From NCBI GenBank assembly GCA_034928535.1, contig JAYFOV010000019.1, positions 1-64,000 of the forward strand: a stretch of 64,000 bases of DNA, in the 5' to 3' direction. The translations under genes were made by a program, and so were the position numbers. Source of the DNA: CAXXOK01 sp001604115. Lineage in GTDB: Bacteria > Bacillota > Clostridia > Christensenellales > Aristaeellaceae. How positions within the stretch are numbered: the stretch's first letter is position 1; every line of letters begins with the position of its first letter. Below the pieces are notes generated by a model. It saw only the letters and a list, made by a program, of their open reading frames with translations, had not been told where the DNA came from and did no database searches. Below are positions 54,037 through 62,777 of the stretch, piece by piece.

Positions 54037-54960
54037 ATGCATGAATTGCGCCACATGCTCGACATAGCCGATTGGAGTCTGCCGGAGCTGCAATCGCTGA
54101 TGGATACTGCCGATGATATCATCCTGCGCCCAGGGGATTACGCTAGCGCCATGGCGCGCAAGAAGCTCGCCTCGCTGTTTTATGAGCCAAGCACCCGCAC
54201 GCGCCTGAGCTTTGAAGCCGCCATGCTGGAACTGGGCGGCTCGGTGCTGGGGTTTTCCGAGGCAAGCAGCTCCTCCGCCAGCAAAGGCGAAAGCGTGAGC
54301 GATACCGTGCGTACCGTCAGCTGCTATGCCGACATCATCGCCATGCGCCACCCCAAGGAGGGCGCCCCCACCGTGGCGGCACGCTTTGCCAGCGTGCCCA
54401 TCGTAAATGCCGGGGATGGCGGCCACAACCACCCCACCCAGACGCTTGCCGACCTGCTCACCATCCGCAGGGAAAAAGGCAGGCTGGACAATCTGGTGGT
54501 CGGGCTATGCGGCGATCTCCAGTTTGGCCGCACGGTACACAGCCTGCTCACAGCCATGAGCCGTTACCAGGGCGTGCAGTTTGTGCTCATCTCCCCGGAC
54601 GAGCTGCGCATTCCCGCCTACCTGCGGGAACAGATGCAAAAGACCGGCGTGCCCTTTACAGAGGTGCGTAAGCTGGAAGATGTGATCCAGTCGCTGGACA
54701 TCCTTTACATGACGCGGGTGCAGCGCGAGCGCTTCTTTAACGAGGCGGATTATGTGCGCCTGAAGGACAGCTACATTCTGGATCGGGACAAGCTCGCCCT
54801 GGCGCGGGGCGATCTGGTGGTCATGCATCCCCTGCCGCGCGTCAACGAAATTTCCCAAGCGGTGGACAGCGACCCCCGCGCCTGCTACTTCAAGCAGGTG
54901 CTCTACGGTAAATTCATGCGCGAGGCGCTCATCCTCAAGCTATTGGAGGCGAAAGCATGA
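54037..54960 (+). CDS. pyrB: Aspartate carbamoyltransferase catalytic subunit
   Basis: 307 aa, GGGAGG before the start. Carbamoyl-phosphate binding motif FYEPSTRTRLSFE, the loop SSSSASKGESVSDT, and the aspartate site HPLPRVNEI are present. The next gene encodes PyrI, so a regulated dodecameric enzyme is expected. The end overlaps pyrI. Confidence 0.97.
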   Translation: MHELRHMLDIADWSLPELQSLMDTADDIILRPGDYASAMARKKLASLFYEPSTRTRLSFEAAMLELGGSVLGFSEASSSSASKGESVSDTVRTVSCYADIIAMRHPKEGAPTVAARFASVPIVNAGDGGHNHPTQTLADLLTIRREKGRLDNLVVGLCGDLQFGRTVHSLLTAMSRYQGVQFVLISPDELRIPAYLREQMQKTGVPFTEVRKLEDVIQSLDILYMTRVQRERFFNEADYVRLKDSYILDRDKLALARGDLVVMHPLPRVNEISQAVDSDPRACYFKQVLYGKFMREALILKLLEAKA

Positions 54961-55394
54961 ACATCGACGGCATTCAAAACGGCTATGTGATCGACCATAT
55001 CCGCTCCGGCAGGGCGATGACCATCTACCGCTACCTGCGGCTGGACAAGCTGGATTGCTCGGTCGCCATCATCAAAAACGCCAAGAGCCAACGCATGGGT
55101 CGCAAGGATATCATTAAAATTGACGCGCTGATCCCCATCGATCTGGACATTCTGGGCTACATTGACCCGGATGTGACCATCAATGTGATCCGGGATGATC
55201 AGCTTGCCGAAAAAAAGCATCTGTCCCTCCCACTCCATGTGGTGGATGTGATCCGCTGCAAGAATCCCCGCTGCATCACGCAGGTGGAGCAGGAGATTGC
55301 CCATGAATTTGTGCTGACGGACCGGGCGCGCGGGGTGTACCGCTGCGTGTACTGCGAAACCGCGCACAAGAACGACGATAAGCCGGAGTTTTGA
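54957..55394 (+). CDS. pyrI: Aspartate carbamoyltransferase regulatory subunit
   Basis: 145 aa. It binds nucleotides and gives CTP feedback. The N-terminal allosteric half (AMTIYRYLRL, MGRKDIIKI) is followed by a zinc domain with Cys101, Cys106, Cys130 and Cys133. Last gene of the operon, followed by a very strong terminator. Its presence suggests that flux is controlled allosterically, since no PyrR leader was seen. Confidence 0.96.
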   Translation: MNIDGIQNGYVIDHIRSGRAMTIYRYLRLDKLDCSVAIIKNAKSQRMGRKDIIKIDALIPIDLDILGYIDPDVTINVIRDDQLAEKKHLSLPLHVVDVIRCKNPRCITQVEQEIAHEFVLTDRARGVYRCVYCETAHKNDDKPEF

Positions 55395-55414
55395 ACGTGT
55401 GCCCATGCCGGCGT

Positions 55415-55470
55415 AACCCGGCCGGCGGCAGGAGGGAATGTTCCCCCTTGCCGCCGGCCGGGTTGTTTTC
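55415..55470 (+). terminator. Terminator of the pyrimidine operon
   Basis: A 16-bp perfect GC stem (arms 55415-55430 and 55449-55464) is extended by inner GGGAA/TTCCC pairs. It is followed by GTTTTC, 21 bases after pyrI. Confidence 0.9.
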
Positions 55471-55607
55471 ATGATGGTTAATGATCCGAGGCAGGGCGGC
55501 ACTTGCTGGATGGCAGGCCGCCGGCATGCGGGCAAGGTTGGCGCGCCCTGTTGTGAGTATTGTTCCGGGGCGCTTTGCGGCAACGCTGGCCAGCGCCGCG
55601 TTCAGCT

Positions 55608-56639
55608 TTATATCGGTGAGGCCGCGCAGCTTGCCCCCTGCATCCAACGATAGGTGATGCGGCTATGGCGCTGCGCATCCAACGCGCCTTCCAGCCCGCC
55701 AATCAGCTGGTTGGCCAGCGTGTGCGCCATCTCCCGCCCATCATAGCGGTAACCGCTCAGCGGTGGCCACAGGGGCAGCGTATCCTGGATCACGCCCATG
55801 CCCAGGATGCTCACGTCCGTTCCGATGGTCAGCCCGCGCGCATGCACAGCGTGGTATGCGGCAAACACCGCAGCCTGATCCGCGCAAACCAGCAGCAGGT
55901 GGTGCGCATCCTGCGCCAGTGCCGCCTCCACCTGCGCAGCCACCGGCACGCACGCCTTGCCTGCGCAGCCGGGGCACAACAGCTGCATGCCCCGGCCCTC
56001 GGCAGCCTGCATCATGCGCCTGTGCCAACCCAGACAATCGATATGGCTGTTGGCATCACAAATGAATGCCAGCGTCCGGTGCCCCATGCCGGACGCATGC
56101 GCCACCAGGTCATGGGTAATGGCTTCGTCCAGCGCTACGGTAAACAGGCGCTCCTCCGCATCGGCGGACTGCATACCCACCGCGCCGATGACCTGCCCCT
56201 CGTCCAGCAAATCCCGAATCAGCTCGCCTGCGCCCCATGCATTGATGAACACCCCGGCATCCACCCTGCCGGAGGAAAGCAGCGTGCGCACGGCATGTTC
56301 GCCCGCCGGGGTGGCGATCTGGTTCACACAGCCCAGCAGCGTCATATAGCCCAGCGCGTGGGCGCGCTCCGTGAAAGCATAGATGAAAGAGGCCTGCAGA
56401 TCCGCATCAAACCCCGTATCGTGAACAAACAACCCAACACAGCGCGACCGTTTGCCGCGCAAAACCTGCCCCGTTGTGCTGGGGAAATAGCCGTGCTGCG
56501 CAATCACTTCCTGCACACGGCGGCGAGTGGCTTCCGGCACGTTGAGATATCCGTTGATCACGCGGCTCACGGTACTGCGGCTCACGCCAGCCAGCCTCGC
56601 AATGTCCGCACTGGTAGGCTTATGCGGCCGATCGCGCAT
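55608..56639 (-). CDS. LacI-family transcription regulator
   Basis: 343 aa, AGGAGG before the start. The HTH is TSADIARLAGVSRSTVSRVINGYLNV (about 9-34), with a hinge helix, followed by a periplasmic-binding-like sensor domain (residues 65-330). The ligand is unknown and no sugar genes adjoin it. A partly symmetric GTCA/TGAC sequence overlaps its own promoter -10 and may be an autoregulatory operator. Confidence 0.92.
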   Translation of the reverse strand: MRDRPHKPTSADIARLAGVSRSTVSRVINGYLNVPEATRRRVQEVIAQHGYFPSTTGQVLRGKRSRCVGLFVHDTGFDADLQASFIYAFTERAHALGYMTLLGCVNQIATPAGEHAVRTLLSSGRVDAGVFINAWGAGELIRDLLDEGQVIGAVGMQSADAEERLFTVALDEAITHDLVAHASGMGHRTLAFICDANSHIDCLGWHRRMMQAAEGRGMQLLCPGCAGKACVPVAAQVEAALAQDAHHLLLVCADQAAVFAAYHAVHARGLTIGTDVSILGMGVIQDTLPLWPPLSGYRYDGREMAHTLANQLIGGLEGALDAQRHSRITYRWMQGASCAASPI

Positions 56640-56699
56640 AGAATAGCCTCCTAGCGTGCTATGAATGATGTAGCTGAAAAACGATGTTTGATCCTAGTC

Positions 56700-56727
56700 A
56701 GTATATCATGACATTCCCGGCGCACAA
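56700..56727 (-). promoter_or_regulatory. Promoter of the LacI-family gene
   Basis: On the minus strand TTGTGC (56722-56727) and TATACT (56700-56705) have a 16-base spacer. The GTCATGATATACTGAC sequence across the -10 is partly symmetric. The 56640-56979 gap holds only this and the tcdA promoter. Confidence 0.5.
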
Positions 56728-56892
56728 TGCAAATACTGGTATTTTCAAACAGGTATGCAAAATCAATATGCAAGGCCAGGTTGTATGCTTGCCCGGCCCG
56801 GCGGTACAGCATGCGCAGACCCGCCGCCAAGGTGCCCGTGCCAGGGCAGGCCGCGCTTTTGCCCGCCGCGCGGCATACGGCTGCATGCGCCA

Positions 56893-56921
56893 TTGATTCC
56901 CTACCGTTTCTATCGTATAAT
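56893..56921 (+). promoter_or_regulatory. Promoter of tcdA
   Basis: TTGATT and TATAAT with a 17-base spacer, 58 bases before the start. Confidence 0.75.
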
Positions 56922-56979
56922 AGGTGGTCGGCGCGCATCCCTGGCATCGCGCGCCCAATCACCCGTAAGGAGCCAAACC

Positions 56980-57762
56980 ATGCTCGACCAATTCGCGCGT
57001 ACAAGCCTCCTCTATGGCCAGGAGGCGATGGATAAACTGCGCCATAGCCATGTGCTGGTGATCGGCCTCGGCGGGGTGGGCGGCCATGCGGTGGAAGCAC
57101 TGGCCCGCAGCGGCGTGGGCACCCTGACCCTGGTGGATGACGACAAAATTTGCCTGACCAACCTCAACCGCCAGCTGTTTGCCACGCGCAGCAGCATCGG
57201 GCGTGATAAGGTCACGGTTGCCGCCGAGCGCATCCGCGACATCTGCCCGGATACCGTGGTGTACGAGCGCCGTTGTTTTTTCATGCCGGATACCGCCCAT
57301 ACATTTGATTTTGCCAGTTATGATTACATCATCGACGCCATTGATACCGTCAAGGGCAAGCTGTGCATCATAACCATGGCCAAGGAAGCGGGCGTTCCGG
57401 TGATCAGCGCCATGGGCGCAGGCAACAAGATCGACCCCACGCGTTTCCGCGTGACCGACATTTACCAGACGCAAAACGACCCGCTTGCGCGGGTCATCCG
57501 CAGTGAACTGCGCAAGCGGGGCATCCCTTCGCTCAAAGTGGTATGCTCGGACGAGCCGCCCATCCGCCCGCTGGAAGATGCGGCCGTAAGCTGCCGCGCG
57601 CACTGCGTGTGCCCGCCCGGCACCGCACGCAAATGCACCGTGCGCCGCGATATTCCCGGTTCCAATGCCTTTGTGCCATCCGTGGCAGGGCTGATCCTGG
57701 CAGGCGCGGTCATCAACGATCTGACAGGGTTTAATCCCGCCGGACGCCGAAAAGGGCAGTGA
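56980..57762 (+). CDS. tcdA: tRNA threonylcarbamoyladenosine dehydratase (ThiF/E1-like)
   Basis: 260 aa, ATG at 56980 with AAGGAG. It is expected to convert t6A37 of tRNAs into the cyclic form using ATP. The adenylate-forming Rossmann motif VIGLGGVGGHAVEALARSG, the DDDKICLTNLNRQLFA region, and a Cys-rich stretch near the end (CRAHCVCPPGTARKC) match TcdA. Monocistronic and followed by a large hairpin. Confidence 0.92.
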   Translation: MLDQFARTSLLYGQEAMDKLRHSHVLVIGLGGVGGHAVEALARSGVGTLTLVDDDKICLTNLNRQLFATRSSIGRDKVTVAAERIRDICPDTVVYERRCFFMPDTAHTFDFASYDYIIDAIDTVKGKLCIITMAKEAGVPVISAMGAGNKIDPTRFRVTDIYQTQNDPLARVIRSELRKRGIPSLKVVCSDEPPIRPLEDAAVSCRAHCVCPPGTARKCTVRRDIPGSNAFVPSVAGLILAGAVINDLTGFNPAGRRKGQ

Positions 57763-57792
57763 CCCCGCGCCGGGATGTGCCCTATGTCCATA

Positions 57793-57838
57793 CACACAGC
57801 GCCCCCTGCGGCTGGCTTGCCGCAGGGGGCGCTGTGTG
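57793..57838. terminator. 20-bp perfect hairpin between tcdA and the VOC gene
   Basis: Arms 57793-57812 and 57819-57838 are exact reverse complements with a six-base loop. No T-tract, but the position between converging genes fits a two-way terminator. Confidence 0.75.
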
Positions 57839-57941
57839 CTCGCGGGCGCTTGGGTCACGGAATTGGCCGCTGTGTTTCAAGGCAAGTCCATGGGCGGTCA
57901 CACGCCATGTTACGGGTGCAGCCTGCCCGTGGCCGTATCGC

Positions 57942-58322
57942 TCAGCCGATGTTGCTTGCCGCGCACAGGCAGAAGGGATGGCCAGCAGGATCCAGAAGGG
58001 TGACGAACTCATCGCCGCCAAACTGCTCCGCAGCCTTGCGCGCGCCAAGGCGCTCGGCCTCCCGCACGGCGGCATGCACATCCGGCACCTGATAATCAAT
58101 ATGCAGCTGTTTTTGCTGTTTGCCCTCCTGCTCCGGCCAGACCGGAGGCACATAGTCCGGCTCCTGCGCAAAGAGGTACATTTCCCCCGTGGGGTTTTGC
58201 ACCATGGGCAGATCATACAGCGTGCCCTTTTCCCAGCCCAGCAGCTCGGCGTAGAAGCTTTGCAGCGCCTTGGCATCGGCGCAGTCAAACATGATGTTAC
58301 CTGCGCGGATTCCCTGGATCAT
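57942..58322 (-). CDS. VOC (glyoxalase/bleomycin resistance) superfamily protein
   Basis: 126 aa, GAGGAGGG before the ATG. Two betaalphabetabetabeta modules are visible: NIMFDCADAKALQSFYAELLGW (about 9-30) and LHIDYQVPDVHAAVREAERLGA (about 73-94), ending FVTLLDPAGHPFCL. Such proteins bind a metal and act on varied substrates or sequester drugs. The substrate cannot be inferred. Single gene. Confidence 0.88.
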   Translation of the reverse strand: MIQGIRAGNIMFDCADAKALQSFYAELLGWEKGTLYDLPMVQNPTGEMYLFAQEPDYVPPVWPEQEGKQQKQLHIDYQVPDVHAAVREAERLGARKAAEQFGGDEFVTLLDPAGHPFCLCAASNIG

Positions 58323-58624
58323 GCTGATCCCTCCTCATGCGGCGCGCTAGTGGGCGTGCCTGCTTTGGGCGCCGGTTCGGCAGGCCGCGACTCACCCTCC
58401 GGTGCCATTGATGGCATTATACCACACGTATTTTCGCAGAACAAGTGTTCTTTTTTCAATGGATCATGGCGCATGGGTGTGCTCTGCCTTCTTCGCACAG
58501 CTTGACACGCAGGGGTTGCCCATACCGGGACAGGCAAAGCGGCAGGCGCACGTTGCCTGCCGCTTTGCCTGTCCTGGTGCAGATGGCCGCAGCAGCACCG
58601 GCGGTGCAATGCCGAGCCAATGGA
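58323..58624. other. Gap with one long hairpin, no supported gene
   Basis: It contains only the hairpin at 58528-58574 that ends the ttcA-like transcript. A promoter for the VOC gene is not clear. Confidence 0.5.
58528..58574 (-). terminator. Terminator of the nifS-ttcA-like operon
   Basis: A perfect 20-bp stem (arms 58528-58547 and 58555-58574, seven-base loop). It lies 51 bases after the ttcA-like stop. No T-tract. Confidence 0.75.
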
Positions 58625-59452
58625 TCATTTCCGTTCAAACCCTTCGTCGTAGGGGTGGGTAACGCCATCTTGAATATAGCCAATCACGGTTTGCAGGTTC
58701 ACATCATGGCAGGCGCGGAACAGATTGCTCTCGATCAGGGGGTTCTGCTTAGCCAGTTGGGCAATGAGCGCCTTGATCTCGGCGCGTTTGCCGCCGCCGC
58801 CATCCCCCAGGGCGCAATTTTCCGTAAAACGGCAGGCGCAGTTCAGGAAGGTCAGGTGGTTATACTCCTTCCAGGCGATCACATCACGTTCCCGCACCTT
58901 GAACATCGGGCGGATCAGTTCCATGCCGGGGTAGTTCTTACTGCGCAGGCGGGGCATCATGGTTTTCATTTCGCCACCGTAAAACATGCTCAGCAGCACG
59001 GTCTCGATCACATCATCAAAATGGTGCCCCAGCGCGATCTTGTTGGCGCCGATCGCCTGGGCGTTTTTGTAGAGATACCCCCGCCGCATGCGCGCGCACA
59101 TATAGCAGGGATCGTGATCCATGGCGGCGACGGCGTCAAAGATGTCCGTATCGAAAATCTGAATGGGAATGCCCATCAGCTCCGCGTTTTCCTCGATCAG
59201 GCGGCGGTTCATGGGGTGGTAGCCGGGATCCATGACCAAAAAAGAAAGCTGGAAGGGCGTGTTGCCGTGGCGCTGCACTTCTTGCAGGCACTTGGCCATC
59301 AAAAACGAATCCTTGCCCCCGCTGATGCAGGCGGCAATGTGATCCCCAGGCTGGATCAGGCGATATTCCTTGAGCGTGTGCATGAAACCGCCCCAGATGG
59401 GTTTGCGGAATTTGGTGATAATGCTGCGCTCAATGGTCATGATCTTATCCAC
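58625..59452 (-). CDS. TtcA-like tRNA thiolation enzyme
   Basis: 275 aa from a GTG at 59450-59452 (GGAGG six bases before). An ATG at 59440 is possible but far from any ribosome binding site. The PP-loop ATP site is ISGGKDSF (about 43-50). Cys116-x2-Cys119 (CYMC) and a later CAC...C group (205, 207, 213) fit the iron-sulfur-dependent TtcA family, which makes 2-thiocytidine in tRNA. Bacillota homologues may have other targets, so I give no symbol. It overlaps the cysteine desulfurase gene, a likely sulfur source. Confidence 0.85.
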   Translation of the reverse strand: MDKIMTIERSIITKFRKPIWGGFMHTLKEYRLIQPGDHIAACISGGKDSFLMAKCLQEVQRHGNTPFQLSFLVMDPGYHPMNRRLIEENAELMGIPIQIFDTDIFDAVAAMDHDPCYMCARMRRGYLYKNAQAIGANKIALGHHFDDVIETVLLSMFYGGEMKTMMPRLRSKNYPGMELIRPMFKVRERDVIAWKEYNHLTFLNCACRFTENCALGDGGGGKRAEIKALIAQLAKQNPLIESNLFRACHDVNLQTVIGYIQDGVTHPYDEGFERK

Positions 59453-60575
59453 GGGCAACCTCCAAACTGTGTGCGCATTCGGTAAAGATGCGCAGGCAGG
59501 AATCGATTTCCTCCCCGGTGGTCAGATGGCTCAGGCTCAAGCGCACCGTGTTCATGGCGCGCTTGCGATCCCCCGTCATCGCCAGCACCGGGTGGGATGG
59601 CGCTGCCGGCGCGCAGCAGGCGGATTTGGAGGATACGCACACGCCGCGCTCGGACAGCAGCGCGATCAGTTCCCTTGCGCGCAGGCCGTGCACGCTAACG
59701 TTGAGCGTGTAGGGGGATGCATCCGCCGGGGTATTGAGGGTCACAAAGGGCAGGGCGGCCAGCCCGGCACGCAGCCGTGCCTGGAGCATACGCACCGCCG
59801 CAAGCCGTTCCGGCAGGTGCGCCAGCGCCTCCTGCAAAGCGGCCTCGCACGCCAGGGTGAGCGCCAGCGCGGGCGTGCCGCTGCGGTACGGGGTGGCTCC
59901 TGTGCCGCCATACCACAGCGGCGCAAGGCGCAGCCCGCCGCGCACTACCAGCATCCCTGTACCCGTGATGCCATAGAATTTGTGCGGGGAGAGGGTGAAC
60001 AGATCCGCCCCGGACAGATCCAGCGGCAGTTTGCCCACGGCCTGTGTGGCATCCACATGCAGGCGGCAGCCCGGGTACCCTGCCAGCACTTCGTGGATGG
60101 CCGTGATCGGCTGCATAACGCCGACCTCGCTATCCACCGCGCAAACGGACACCAACAGCGTATCCTCCCGGAGCAGGGAACGCAAATGCGCCGTATCCAC
60201 CTGCCCCTGCGCATCGACCTGCGCAAAATCGACGCTGTAGCCTTCGGCTTTGAGCGCCATGACCGCGCCTGTGACAGACGCATGCTCCATGTGTGTGGTA
60301 ATGATGTGCTGGCCGCGGCTCCGGTATGCATGCGCGACCCCCAAAATGGCCATATTGTTGGCCTCGGTCGCGCCGGAGGTGAGCACCCACTCCTCCGCCC
60401 GGCAGCCGAGCATCTCGGCAATGTGCTGCGTAGCGGCATCCAGCCGCGCCCGCGCTGCCTGCCCTAAGGCATGGATTGCATTGGGGTTTGCGCCGTAGGT
60501 TTGCGCAGCGCCCACCAACGCGTCCAGCGCAGCTTGGCAAGCGGGCGTATCGGCCGCATAATCAAGATAGATCAT
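59445..60575 (-). CDS. Cysteine desulfurase (NifS/IscS family)
   Basis: 376 aa, GAGGAG before the start. PLP-dependent enzyme that takes sulfur from cysteine. The N-terminal MIYLDYAADTPACQAAL, PLP Lys in LSPHKFYGITGTG, and the active-site Cys in the loop VSSKSACCAPAAPS (two adjacent Cys) are seen. No IscU/NifU scaffold is next to it. Coupled to the ttcA-like gene, so it probably feeds tRNA thiolation or cluster repair. Confidence 0.92.
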   Translation of the reverse strand: MIYLDYAADTPACQAALDALVGAAQTYGANPNAIHALGQAARARLDAATQHIAEMLGCRAEEWVLTSGATEANNMAILGVAHAYRSRGQHIITTHMEHASVTGAVMALKAEGYSVDFAQVDAQGQVDTAHLRSLLREDTLLVSVCAVDSEVGVMQPITAIHEVLAGYPGCRLHVDATQAVGKLPLDLSGADLFTLSPHKFYGITGTGMLVVRGGLRLAPLWYGGTGATPYRSGTPALALTLACEAALQEALAHLPERLAAVRMLQARLRAGLAALPFVTLNTPADASPYTLNVSVHGLRARELIALLSERGVCVSSKSACCAPAAPSHPVLAMTGDRKRAMNTVRLSLSHLTTGEEIDSCLRIFTECAHSLEVARG

Positions 60576-60619
60576 CCATTGGCTCCTCTATGGGAATTGG
60601 CCGGAAACGGCCGGATTCG

Positions 60620-60648
60620 ATTGTAGTATAACGGCGGGGGGTTGTCAA
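60620..60648 (-). promoter_or_regulatory. Promoter of the nifS-like/ttcA-like pair
   Basis: On the minus strand TTGACA (60643-60648) and TACAAT (60620-60625) have a 17-base spacer. The first 17 bases TTGACAACCCCCCGCCG are identical to those of the glycine cleavage promoter at 13836. The 60649-60851 stretch has no gene. A GGGGGGAG/CTCCCCCC pair at 60784-60829 could end the reductase transcript. Confidence 0.75.
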
Positions 60649-60851
60649 CGGATTCCCGAAGGCGGCAACCATGCCAGCCTGCGGTGCGTGCCGATCCCCT
60701 TTTCAGCGAGTACTGCGCACTGGCGCAAAGGGTGTGCCGGGCGCAGGCTGCCCGTGCCTTGCGCATCCGGATGCCAGCCCGAAGGGGGGAGCCCCCAAGC
60801 AGCCACAGCGCCGCATGGGAACTCCCCCCCTGATGGCTATCAACGGATCGG

Positions 60852-61829
60852 CTAGGCCAATAATGCCTTGATTTCGGCCATTTGCCGAGCATTGAGCTTG
60901 CCGTGCGCCAAGGCACCGGCGTTTTCGGCAGCTTGTTGCCGGTTGCGGAAACCGGGGATGGGAATCAGCCGCTCGCTCTTGCCCCAGAGCCAGGCCAATG
61001 CTCCCTGCGCCACGGTGCGGCCATCACAGGTGAGCACATCCCGCACCGCCGCCAGCCGCGCCAGAAACTCCGGCTTGGGGCGACCATCCTCAAAATACTC
61101 CAGCCAGGTGTGCGCCGCGCTGCGCACATCCTCCTGTGCAAAGCGGGTCGCAGCCGTGAACTTTCCGCTGAGCATGCCCATGGCAAGCGGCGCGTTCGCC
61201 AGGCAGGCCAGGCCAAGCTGCTCGCACGCGGCCACCATATCCGCATCGAAGCTGAACAGATTTTGCCGGCTCTGCATGCTCACGCCGCCAGCATCCTTCA
61301 GGCGCGGCGCGCCCTCCGCCGCCCACGTGCTCCAGCCGAAAGCGCGGATCTTGCCTTCCCGCTGCATGGCCTGCAGCTCCGCCATCAGCGGCACAAAGTT
61401 TTCCTCCGGGATCGATCCGTTATGGATTTGATACAGATCCACATAATCCGTGCCCAGCCGCCGCAGGGAAGCTTCCAGCGCGCGGCGCAGGTAGGCAGGC
61501 GAGGTATCCTCGCCGGTAAGATTTCTTGTGCTTCGGTCATGCACAAAACCGCCTTTGGTTGCGATGACCGCGCGCTCCCTCCTGCCTTGCAGCGCCTTGC
61601 CCAGCACCTCCTCGCTGTGGCCGGTGCCATAGGCGTCCGCTGTATCAAACAGGGTCACGCCCATCTCCATGGCCAGGTGGATGGCCGCAATGGATTCCCA
61701 ATCGTCTACATCTCCCCAACCGTCCGGCTGCCCAAACATGGTAAAGGGCCCGCCGATCGCCCAGCACCCAAACCCCAGCGCACTGACGGACAAACCCTGA
61801 TCCCCTAACGTCCTTTGCTCCATTGGCAT
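60852..61829 (-). CDS. Aldo/keto reductase
   Basis: 325 aa from the ATG at 61827-61829 (AAGGAGGGG upstream). The catalytic tetrad is visible: Asp and Tyr in FDTADAYGTGHSEE, Lys in ATKGGF, His in LYQIHNG. NADP-binding elements (PIPGFRNRQQAAENAGAL) are near the C-terminus. It reduces aldehydes or ketones, with unknown substrate. A TetR gene precedes it by 16 bases, so it is probably induced by a compound sensed by that regulator. Confidence 0.92.
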   Translation of the reverse strand: MPMEQRTLGDQGLSVSALGFGCWAIGGPFTMFGQPDGWGDVDDWESIAAIHLAMEMGVTLFDTADAYGTGHSEEVLGKALQGRRERAVIATKGGFVHDRSTRNLTGEDTSPAYLRRALEASLRRLGTDYVDLYQIHNGSIPEENFVPLMAELQAMQREGKIRAFGWSTWAAEGAPRLKDAGGVSMQSRQNLFSFDADMVAACEQLGLACLANAPLAMGMLSGKFTAATRFAQEDVRSAAHTWLEYFEDGRPKPEFLARLAAVRDVLTCDGRTVAQGALAWLWGKSERLIPIPGFRNRQQAAENAGALAHGKLNARQMAEIKALLA

Positions 61830-61845
61830 GGAATAACCCCTCCTT

Positions 61846-62454
61846 TTATTGACCCTGACGCGGTACTGCAGCGGTGGCGATGGGTTGCAGCCCTGCCGCA
61901 AAAGCCCCCCAGGCAGCACGTGTATCACCAAGCAGCGCGTCGTGCTCATACAGTTTGACAGACATGGAAATGCCGATCATCAGATAATAATAGGCCAGTG
62001 CCAGCCCCTGAACCGGTTGTTCACGGATCTGCCCCTCGGCAATGCCTTCCGCAAGTAAAGCATGGATGTGCGCCACAAACACGCCCTGCGTTTCCATGGT
62101 GCGCTGCTGGATCACATCCTTGAGGAACGCCGGCGGGTAGTAAAAATACCGATCCCAGAAATACATTTTCAAGTTTCCGTGGCAGTAAAGGATGAACGCT
62201 TCAAACAGTGCACCCAGGCAAGCCACCGCGCTTTGCTGCGGGTCTCTTTGCGTCCAAACTCCGATCATTTCTTCATACTCCCGGGTGATATCCTCAAACA
62301 CGGCGGCAAAAATCGCCTCTTTGCCACGGTAGTGTGCATACAGCGATGATTTGCGAATCCCGACGCCGCTGGCGATGTCCTCCATGCTGGTGCCGTCATA
62401 GCCGTTTTCGGTAAAGCATTGCAGGGCAACCCGCAGAATTTTCTCTTGTGTCAT
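61846..62454 (-). CDS. TetR-family transcription repressor
   Basis: 202 aa, AAAGGAGG before the start. The HTH is TSMEDIASGVGIRKSSLYAHYRGKEAIF (about 22-49). The C-terminal domain is helical and Tyr/Trp-rich (MYFWDRYFYYPPAF). It lies just before the aldo/keto reductase, and a perfect palindrome lies in its own leader. It most likely represses both genes until an aromatic or aldehyde ligand binds. Confidence 0.93.
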   Translation of the reverse strand: MTQEKILRVALQCFTENGYDGTSMEDIASGVGIRKSSLYAHYRGKEAIFAAVFEDITREYEEMIGVWTQRDPQQSAVACLGALFEAFILYCHGNLKMYFWDRYFYYPPAFLKDVIQQRTMETQGVFVAHIHALLAEGIAEGQIREQPVQGLALAYYYLMIGISMSVKLYEHDALLGDTRAAWGAFAAGLQPIATAAVPRQGQ

Positions 62455-62475
62455 CGTTCATCCTCCTTTATGACA

Positions 62476-62489
62476 ACCGAACGTTCGGT
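62476..62489. promoter_or_regulatory. TetR operator: perfect 14-bp palindrome
   Basis: ACCGAACGTTCGGT is a perfect palindrome and lies at about +1 to +14 of the tetR promoter. TetR-type repressors often use ACCGAACG-like sites. Binding is inferred. Confidence 0.8.
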
Positions 62490-62495
62490 AGGCAT

Positions 62496-62524
62496 AGAAT
62501 AGCACAACCCCTATGCAATAGCAA
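62496..62524 (-). promoter_or_regulatory. Promoter of tetR and the reductase gene
   Basis: On the minus strand TTGCTA (62519-62524) and TATTCT (62496-62501) have a 17-base spacer, just upstream of the TetR operator. Confidence 0.55.
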
Positions 62525-62703
62525 GCTTTATTTTTGCTACCTGCTGCCCGTTTCAGAAACACTGTTTCGTTCGTAATGGTACATTTGATGCTATTTTATT
62601 GTAGTGATAATTCATTTATGCATCACGCGCTAATGCAAAGCCCTTATATCACAACAAAAGCTATTCTTGCATGAAAATATTTTTGCATGACTCCTCCGGG
62701 TAA

Positions 62704-62732
62704 TTGACTGTATAACCACAATCTGTTACAAT
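62704..62732 (+). promoter_or_regulatory. Promoter of the flavinylated secreted protein gene
   Basis: TTGACT and TACAAT with a 17-base spacer, 45 bases before the start. The 62525-62703 stretch before it is AT-rich, with no supported gene. Confidence 0.75.
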
Positions 62733-62777
62733 CATGACAATCTCGATAGAGATACTTGATTGCAGGAGGTTTCATCT

